Assembly: GCA_944319925.1 (NCBI GenBank)
Contig: CALUFQ010000034.1
Span: 1-33,327, forward strand
Direction of reading: 5' to 3'
Source: an uncultured Paraprevotella sp.
GTDB lineage: Bacteria > Bacteroidota > Bacteroidia > Bacteroidales > Bacteroidaceae
DNA: 33,327 nucleotides
Every line of letters begins with the position of its first letter. The stretch's first letter is position 1. The notes under the pieces are model-generated. The model made no database searches and had not been told where the DNA came from. It saw only the letters and a program-made list of their open reading frames with translations. Of the stretch, positions 28,788 through 33,327 are shown piece by piece. The position numbers and the translations under genes were made by a program.

Positions 28788-28949
28788 ATGGAAAAGAAAA
28801 AATATGTGACACCGGCATGCACGGTGAACGAAGTGGAAATGCAAGGCATGATTGCAAGGAGCATAGGCGTGAAGAATGAAATCGGAAACGACATCGCGGG
28901 CCACTCGAACAAGAACAACTTCACCGACATTTGGGGCAATGAACTTTAG
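28788..28949 (+). CDS. Small Bacteroidales peptide, YxxP-type start
   Basis: A 53-residue ORF (MEKKKYVTPACTVNEVEMQG at the start, ending DIWGNEL), 32 bp after the large secreted protein gene and closed by a strong terminator. Short ORFs that begin with a few Lys, then Y-x-x-P, then E-rich text are common in Bacteroidales and are usually unannotated or hypothetical. No signal peptide or cleavage motif is clear. The ordered layout (gene, spacer, small ORF, terminator) suggests co-transcription with the upstream gene. Function unknown. Confidence 0.65.
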   Translation: MEKKKYVTPACTVNEVEMQGMIARSIGVKNEIGNDIAGHSNKNNFTDIWGNEL

Positions 28950-28979
28950 CCCGTAAGACCACTGGACATCAATGCGCAA

Positions 28980-29013
28980 GGCCGCTCCGGAGACATTCCG
29001 GGGCGGCCTTTTT
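28980..29013 (+). terminator. Terminator after the small peptide gene
   Basis: GGCCGCTCCGG (28980-28990) pairs with CCGGGGCGGCC (28998-29008) with one G-U pair and a 7-nt loop, followed by TTTTT. Confidence 0.93.
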
Positions 29014-29105
29014 CCATGGAGCAGCAAAGAGCAGCAAAATTACCTTTCATTTCCAACAGTTTGCATTATTCCTCCGAAACCTATCCGTATGTGACCGAGT
29101 TTCGC

Positions 29106-29113
29106 TATCTTTG
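29106..29113 (+). promoter_or_regulatory. -7 element for the thioredoxin-tag operon
   Basis: TATCTTTG matches TAnnTTTG, 47 bp upstream of the thioredoxin ATG. No -33 box at standard spacing. Confidence 0.6.
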
Positions 29114-29160
29114 CCCATATATAAACCCGACAGCAGGAACATCATAAAAAAATATACGGC

Positions 29161-29457
29161 ATGGAAACTTTCAACGATGTGATTTCAGGCGACAAGCTCG
29201 TGCTGGTGGACTTCTTCGCCACTTGGTGCCAGCCTTGCAAAATGATGCATCCCGTCTTGGAACAAGTCAAGACAGTCCTTGGCGACAAGATACGCATCAT
29301 CAAAGTGGATGTGGACAAACACCGACAGGCCGCCGGACAATACCAGGTGCAGTCCGTACCCACGCTGATGCTCATGCGCGGCGGGCAGGTGCTTTGGCGT
29401 CAAAGCGGCGCAATGCCCAAAGCCGACTTGCTGGCCGTGATCGACCCCTTCCTTTAA
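29161..29457 (+). CDS. Thioredoxin-family protein with a CQPC active site
   Basis: Small cytosolic thioredoxin-fold protein, 98 residues (shorter at the N-terminus than classical thioredoxin). Active-site segment VDFFATWCQPCKMMHPVLEQ has Cys-Gln-Pro-Cys in place of the usual Cys-Gly-Pro-Cys. The cis-proline is in VQSVPTLMLMRGGQ, and DVDKHRQAAGQYQV matches the fold. The middle dipeptide tunes redox potential in this family, so its activity may differ from TrxA. It is transcribed with tag, 5 bp apart. Confidence 0.88.
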   Translation: METFNDVISGDKLVLVDFFATWCQPCKMMHPVLEQVKTVLGDKIRIIKVDVDKHRQAAGQYQVQSVPTLMLMRGGQVLWRQSGAMPKADLLAVIDPFL

Positions 29458-29462
29458 CTGAA

Positions 29463-30038
29463 ATGGAAACGAACGGAAAAGACAAGCAACGGTGCCACTG
29501 GTGCAACACGGCAAATCCGGCATACGTGGACTATCACGACCGGGAATGGGGCGTACCGCAACACGATGACGGCAAGCTCTTCGAGATGCTTTTGCTTGAA
29601 TCCTTCCAGGCCGGACTTTCGTGGGAGTGCATCCTAAACAAACGCGAGGCGTTCCGCAAGGCATTCGACGGCTTCGACTTTGGGAAAATCGCCAGCTACG
29701 ATGCCCGGAAGCTCCAAGCATTGGGACAGGACAAAAGCATCGTGCGCAACCGCCTGAAAATCGCTGCCGCCGTGACCAACGCCCGCATCTTCATGGAGAT
29801 ACGCCATGAATATGGCTCGTTTGACCGCTACCTTTGGCATTTCACAGGCGGAGCCACCGTTTTCGAAACCGGACGTGCCACCTCCCCGCTGTCCGACACC
29901 GTCTCCCGCGACCTCCGCCGCAGAGGCATGAAATTCGTGGGCAGCACCATCGTCTATTCCTACCTGCAAGCCGTTGGCATCATCAATTCCCATGAGGACG
30001 GTTGCTGGCTGGCAAACCACGACACACCAGAGACATGA
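29463..30038 (+). CDS. tag: DNA-3-methyladenine glycosylase I
   Basis: Removes 3-methyladenine from alkylated DNA to start base-excision repair. The ATG at 29463 gives 191 residues; the frame extends back to 29223 through the thioredoxin gene and that part is not used. Zinc-site residues of the Tag family are seen: Cys11 with His25 near the N-terminus (CHWCNTANPAYVDYHDREWG), and His/Cys four apart near the C-terminus (NSHEDGC). The catalytic Glu lies in LLLESFQAGLSW. It is second gene after the thioredoxin-fold gene. Confidence 0.95.
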   Translation: METNGKDKQRCHWCNTANPAYVDYHDREWGVPQHDDGKLFEMLLLESFQAGLSWECILNKREAFRKAFDGFDFGKIASYDARKLQALGQDKSIVRNRLKIAAAVTNARIFMEIRHEYGSFDRYLWHFTGGATVFETGRATSPLSDTVSRDLRRRGMKFVGSTIVYSYLQAVGIINSHEDGCWLANHDTPET

Positions 30039-30118
30039 AAATTCGAAGCCGTAGAAATTTAGCGGGGATTTATACTGCGCGCGGCATGAATTTGTGCATT
30101 CAATAGGAATTGACAGGA

Positions 30119-30140
30119 GGTGCGGCATTCCTGCCGCACC
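30119..30140. repeat. Perfect hairpin, partial copy of the intergenic repeat
   Basis: GGTGCGGCA and TGCCGCACC are 9-bp inverted arms around TTCC. The same hairpin opens the composite repeats at 24397 (GCAGCATTCCTGC version) and 30744. Confidence 0.85.
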
Positions 30141-30494
30141 CCCTATATTGACAGAATGACACGTTCGGGTGCGCGTTGACAATTTGCTCATTTTCGGCTT
30201 CTGAGATTCGCGTATTCGGCCGCCGGGCCGGGACGGCGTGGAAAGAACGGAGCCACACGCGCCATGCGGAAATCAAAATGTCGCGGAATCCCCTCCAAAC
30301 CTGCCCTTTTGACGGCACACGGGACACTCCAGGCGCAGAAACCCGGCCGGCGGGAAAGCCCGCGGAGGATTCCGCCGACAAAATGACGCGGGAAACGTGT
30401 CCGGGAAAAGGTTCCAACGGGAAAGAAAAACGCCCCCGGGGCCGCCGCGAAAAAGTTTCTGTACCGGGATTTTTCCGTCCGAGCCCCGAAATAA

Positions 30495-30536
30495 AAATTC
30501 CAAGCCCCGAAAAAAGAATTCCGGGGCTCGGAATTT
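30495..30536. repeat. Imperfect palindrome in the gene-poor stretch
   Basis: AAATTCC-A-AGCCCCG is mirrored by CGGGGCT-C-GGAATTT with a ~12-nt loop and one mismatch. The surrounding DNA repeats the motif CCCCGAAA at 30484 and 30547. Confidence 0.7.
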
Positions 30537-30743
30537 CGCGTTCCGGCCCCGAAATTTCCCGTCAGACCGCCCAAAAAGTAAATTGCTCTGACAAAAACTT
30601 GCACAGAAGCCCCGTTTTGTGCAAAAAAATCGCGCAAGAATCCGCTATTTGGGCCGGATTGCGCAAAAGTCGCGTCACGAAAATCAGCCAAAACGGAACA
30701 ATTTGTCTGTTTTCACAAGCATTTCGTGACATTCTGATTCTTG

Positions 30744-30879
30744 TAGGAGGTGCGGCATTCCTGCCGCACAATCGCAAAATTGGTCACTGGCATACGCAAT
30801 AGTGCGAATATGAGGATGTAGCAAAATAAACTCCTCCGCCTTGTAGGGGAGGTGGCGCGAAGCGACGGAGGGGTCTCAC
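30744..30879 (+). repeat. Composite intergenic repeat, copy 2
   Basis: Same block order as 24397-24545: hairpin GGTGCGGCATTCCTGCC, GGTCACTGGCATACGCAATAG, ATATGAGGATGTA, then CTCCGCCTTGTAGGGGAG and GGAGGGGTCTCACG. Confidence 0.8.
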
Positions 30880-30916
30880 GTCCACAAAGACATACTTTAT
30901 GTGTGTGTCCGTGGGC

Positions 30917-31000
30917 GTGAAACCCCTCAGGCCCGTTGGGCCAGCTCCCCTACAAGGCGGAGCAGTTCCTTCTCGCTGGTTTTGATACACCCTCCTCCTA
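30917..31000 (-). repeat. Composite intergenic repeat, inverted partial copy
   Basis: On the minus strand GGGTGTATCAAAACCAGCGA, GGAACTGCTCCGCCTTG, GGGCCTGAGGGGTTTCACG follow the order of copy 1. It faces copy 2, making a large imperfect palindrome around 30880-30916. Confidence 0.75.
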
Positions 31001-31130
31001 TCCCATAAATTGTCATTTGGGAATACACAAATTTATTCCACGCTAAATATAGGTATTACAAAAGGCACCAAACGGATTGCTTCATCTATGAAAAAAGGCG
31101 AATCTGCACATTTCCCATAGGAGAAATGTG

Positions 31131-31138
31131 TATATTTG
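31131..31138 (+). promoter_or_regulatory. -7 element in the gene-poor stretch
   Basis: TATATTTG matches TAnnTTTG, 16 bp before an ATG at 31155 that begins a short ORF. Confidence 0.4.
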
Positions 31139-31154
31139 CACAAAAGCAATAGAT

Positions 31155-31280
31155 ATGGAAATAGCACGAACTATCTTCAATGATTTATAGCCGAACAAAA
31201 ATGGCCTGCGAAAAATAGTCCTGCTTGTCGGGAAAGGAAAAGCCGTGCGTTCGGGCAGGACATGCGTAGAGACGCGATGA
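31155..31280 (+). pseudogene. Possible remnant of an AAA-type ATPase gene
   Basis: The frame from the ATG reads MEIARTIFNDL, a TAG, then PNKNGLRKIVLLVGKGKAV with no shift, stopping inside a palindromic repeat. The start and the LLVGKG stretch vaguely recall the N-terminus of Bacteroidota DUF4143-type ATPases, whose P-loop would follow here. It is short, and the similarity is from memory only. Confidence 0.25.
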
Positions 31281-31293
31281 ATCGCGTCTCTAC
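31266..31293. repeat. Perfect palindrome with 13-bp arms, possible fucP terminator
   Basis: GTAGAGACGCGAT-GA-ATCGCGTCTCTAC. It is 38 bp beyond the fucP stop on the minus strand. As an RNA it would form a strong hairpin, though no T-run is attached. Confidence 0.85.
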
Positions 31294-31330
31294 AATTCGC
31301 AAATCAATCCTGTTTCACCATAAATCCCAT

Positions 31331-32647
31331 TCAAGACCAACCTTTCCTGTAAGAACGGTGGCCATAGACCACCACCACAAGGAAACAAATGAACGGCAAC
31401 ACGAACGAAAGGTTGACAGCCGGCATGCCCCACAACTCGTGCTGGTCGATGATGGCCGCCTGGAGCGGCGGCAATACCGAACCGCCCAGGATGGCCATAA
31501 TCAGCCCCGCAGCACCGAACTTGGCATCGTCGCCTAGCCCTTGGAGTGCGATACCATAAATTGTGGGAAACATGAGCGACATGCAGGCCGACACGCCCAC
31601 GACACAATACATGCCCCATATGTTTTGGAAAAACATCACCCCGAGGGTGAACAAAGCCGCAAAAACGGCCAACGTGCGCAGCAACAGCCCGGAATTGAAG
31701 AAACGCAGCAAGAACGTGCAGACGAAACGGCTCACGCAAAACAAAGCCATCGCTGCGATGTTGAACTGCTGCGAACGGACTTCGGCGGCCTGCTCAGGCA
31801 TGCCCATGTCCATGAACAGGCGTGTGCCATACTGGATGATAAACGTCCAGCACATGATTTGCGCGCCTACATAGAAGAACTGCGCCACCACGCCCTCGCG
31901 ATAGCGCGGCACCCTCACCAGACGTTTCAACGTGGGCAGGAAATCTATCTTGCCCGAAGCGTCGCCGTTCTTCGGCATCTTCATCAGCCGAACCAGGATG
32001 AGCACGGACAGCGTCACGATGCCTATCACCAGGTAAGGCGCAATCAGCGTGGCCAAGTCGGCATCGCGCACAGCCTCGAACTCGCTGTCGGACAGCAAAG
32101 CGCGTTCCGCCGTGTCCAGCGGGTGCAGGCGGCGCTGGATGAACTCCATGGCCACATACATGCCCAACAAGGCCCCCATGGGATTGAACGCCTGCGCCAG
32201 GTTGAGCCGCCGCGTGGCCGTCTCTTCAGGCCCCATGGACAAGATATAAGGATTGCAACTCGTCTCCAAGAAGGAAAGCCCGCACGTAAGGATGAAATAC
32301 GCCAACAGGAACGGGTAATAGTCGCCCGTCATCTTGGCCGGGAAAAATAGGAATGCCCCCAAGGCATACAAGCCCAGCCCCAGCATGACCCCCGCCTTGT
32401 AGGAATAACGGCGGATGAACATGGCAGCCGGAAAAGCCATGGCGAAATAACCGCCATAGAAAGCCACTTGCACAAGTGTGCCCTCCGTGACGCTCATGCG
32501 GAAAATCTTGGAAAAAGCCTTCACCAAAGGAGTGGTGACATCATTGGCAAAGCCCCACAGGGCAAAACAGCTCGTGACGAGCGCAAAGGGAATCACGGCT
32601 TTCCAAGAGCCATCGCCAATCACGGGAATCTTACGAGTGCTTTTCAT
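31331..32647 (-). CDS. fucP: L-fucose:H+ symporter (FucP family, MFS)
   Basis: Inner-membrane sugar:proton symporter of 438 residues with about 12 hydrophobic segments. FucP-like signatures include FALWGFANDVTTPLVKAF near residues 28-45 and SFLETSCNPYILSMGP at about 126-141. Middle-loop charged text and late helices around GLGDDAKFGAAGLIMAILGG agree with the sugar-binding fold. It is co-directed with the upstream mutarotase gene, 38 bp away. Both would serve uptake and anomer conversion of a deoxyhexose (fucose or rhamnose); the exact sugar is not set by sequence. Confidence 0.92.
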   Translation of the reverse strand: MKSTRKIPVIGDGSWKAVIPFALVTSCFALWGFANDVTTPLVKAFSKIFRMSVTEGTLVQVAFYGGYFAMAFPAAMFIRRYSYKAGVMLGLGLYALGAFLFFPAKMTGDYYPFLLAYFILTCGLSFLETSCNPYILSMGPEETATRRLNLAQAFNPMGALLGMYVAMEFIQRRLHPLDTAERALLSDSEFEAVRDADLATLIAPYLVIGIVTLSVLILVRLMKMPKNGDASGKIDFLPTLKRLVRVPRYREGVVAQFFYVGAQIMCWTFIIQYGTRLFMDMGMPEQAAEVRSQQFNIAAMALFCVSRFVCTFLLRFFNSGLLLRTLAVFAALFTLGVMFFQNIWGMYCVVGVSACMSLMFPTIYGIALQGLGDDAKFGAAGLIMAILGGSVLPPLQAAIIDQHELWGMPAVNLSFVLPFICFLVVVVYGHRSYRKGWS

Positions 32648-32685
32648 GTCTCGTCGGTTTTTATGTTTTTGTTTGACGTTAAAAA

Positions 32686-33066
32686 TTAATCTTCATACAA
32701 ATAGAACATGCGTTCCATAGGTTTCCATTTCTCCGCAGAGGACGCTCCCGGCGCAGCCTGCTGGAACACGGACATGTAGTCCTCCCATTCCTGCTGGCGG
32801 GGCAAGGTGGCCAACCGCGCCATGGCCGTGTCCCAATCGAAGTCCAACGGTGTCTCCACAATCATGAAAAGCTTCGTCCCCAAGATATAGATTTCCATTT
32901 CAAGGATGCCCACCTCGCGGATGCCGCGCCGGATTTCCGGCCAGGCCTTTTCGCGGCTGTGCCGCCTGCGGTACTCGGCAATCAGCTCCGGATTGTCGCG
33001 CAACTCCAATGTTTGGCAATAACGCTTGACGGGCACATCGTATTGCCTGACTTGATAACCTTCCAT
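32686..33066 (-). CDS. L-rhamnose/L-fucose mutarotase (RhaM family)
   Basis: Cytosolic enzyme interconverting alpha and beta anomers of L-rhamnose or L-fucose. The ATG at 33066 (MEGYQVRQYDVPVKRYCQ) gives 126 residues. The RhaM fold is recognised by VKRYCQTLELRDNPELIAEY, RRHSREKAWPEI, ILEMEIYILGTKLFMIVET, and a C-terminal ERMFYLYED. The frame runs open to 33246, including an ATG at 33153, but a -7 box at 33169-33176 sits just before that, and family members begin near VKRYCQ. It is operonic with fucP. Confidence 0.88.
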   Translation of the reverse strand: MEGYQVRQYDVPVKRYCQTLELRDNPELIAEYRRRHSREKAWPEIRRGIREVGILEMEIYILGTKLFMIVETPLDFDWDTAMARLATLPRQQEWEDYMSVFQQAAPGASSAEKWKPMERMFYLYED

Positions 33067-33168
33067 TGTTCTCCAAGATTTGCGTTCACCGCCAAAGCCC
33101 GAAGACAAGCCACAACCTTTCGCAGGCCTGCCGTGCACCTTGGCCGTCGTCATTCGTTTTTCTCTATG

Positions 33169-33176
33169 CAAAAATA
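33169..33176 (-). promoter_or_regulatory. -7 element for the mutarotase-fucP operon
   Basis: TATTTTTG on the minus strand matches TAnnTTTG; leader ~95 nt to the chosen start. No -33 at standard spacing. Confidence 0.45.
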
Positions 33177-33251
33177 GGAAAAACAAGCCCCACAAGCATA
33201 GAATAAAACCACAAAAAAATAGGATTATATCGCTTTCTATCCACAAGAAAG

Positions 33252-33327
33252 GGCTCAGTAGATTTTTAGTGGGGGGTTAATAAATTCTGCACGGGCCGTA
33301 ATGCCCCTTCTGTTCTCCATGCGGATG
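33252..33327 (-). mobile_element. Second MITE copy, end truncated by the window edge
   Basis: All 76 bases are identical, in inverse, to 25966-26041, the right end of the 365-bp element. The first bases (GGCTCAGTAGATTTTTAGTG) are the terminal repeat. The window ends inside the copy. Confidence 0.85.

Larger units (their letters stand above)
30039..31330. other. 1.3-kb gene-poor stretch of intergenic repeats
   Basis: No convincing gene. ORFs exist in both strands over 30176-30802 but look like composition artefacts of a GC-rich, Arg/Pro-heavy stretch. It holds: a hairpin at 30119-30140; an AT/GC palindrome at 30495-30536; copies of the composite repeat at 30744-30879 and, inverted, 30917-31000; a -7 box at 31131-31138 with a possible gene remnant; and a 13-bp-arm palindrome at 31266-31293. 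Confidence 0.6.

Noticed and set aside
30176-30802. 208-residue plus-strand ORF (and a 167-residue minus-strand ORF) as genes
   Set aside because: Composition is skewed, both strands are open over the same stretch, no start signal or domain, and repeats run through the frames.
33067-33246. N-terminal extension of the mutarotase to 33246
   Set aside because: The extension is a hydrophobic, Phe-rich stretch overlapping the -7 box and the intergenic region; RhaM proteins begin near VKRYCQ.

Overview
The window looks like a chromosome segment of a gut-type Bacteroidales (Bacteroidota). The evidence is: repeated matches to the Bacteroides promoter form (-7 TAnnTTTG, sometimes with a -33 TTTG 19-21 bp upstream); a surface-lipoprotein export motif (CNDDDDE); a secreted two-domain protein with a T9SS-like C-terminus; a fucose permease with a mutarotase; and a large GH2 beta-galactosidase. 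Genus cannot be fixed from the sequence. No rRNA, tRNA or CRISPR array was recognised.

Layout. 1-297 is the 3' end of an Rpn/PD-(D/E)XK family gene with GRAE repeats. 572-10208 is a conserved housekeeping block: purA (+) converging on recQ (-) across a bidirectional terminator; the proteostasis cluster tig-clpP-clpX (-); lptB (-); and, divergent from lptB, mlaE-mlaF (+) for lipid transport. 10250-11831 is a decaying patch: a hypothetical gene, a frameshifted relative of it, a short ORF and a 3 x 32 bp palindromic repeat. 11832-17182 (-) holds a secreted thioredoxin-fold protein and a secreted beta-galactosidase. 17364-23052 (+) is a tight three-gene operon: a multi-pass membrane protein, a beta-propeller lipoprotein with one CxxCH heme motif, and an S9 (DPP-IV-like) peptidase.

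23053-28955 is the accessory part. A surface lipoprotein (23285-24280) sits behind a 19-bp perfect inverted repeat enclosing 127 bp. That segment carries a consensus promoter that currently points away from the gene, which is the arrangement of a phase-variable invertible promoter in the OFF state. Next come a GNAT toxin-antitoxin pair, a degraded gene split by a 365-bp MITE with an 8-bp target duplication, and a large secreted protein whose start is separated from its body by a run of nine G. Eight G would restore a clean signal peptide, so this is a possible slipped-strand switch or a sequencing error. A 53-residue peptide gene follows.

29161-30038 is a thioredoxin/DNA-glycosylase operon (CQPC active site; tag). 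30039-31330 is a 1.3-kb gene-poor stretch of palindromic intergenic repeats. 31331-33066 (-) is fucP with a rhamnose/fucose mutarotase. The last 76 bases match the end of the MITE in inverted orientation.

The most notable theme is possible phase variation at three places: an invertible promoter for a surface lipoprotein, a G-tract in a secreted protein, and a second, shorter inverted repeat that closely brackets the recQ promoter. None of the three has a recombinase gene in the window.
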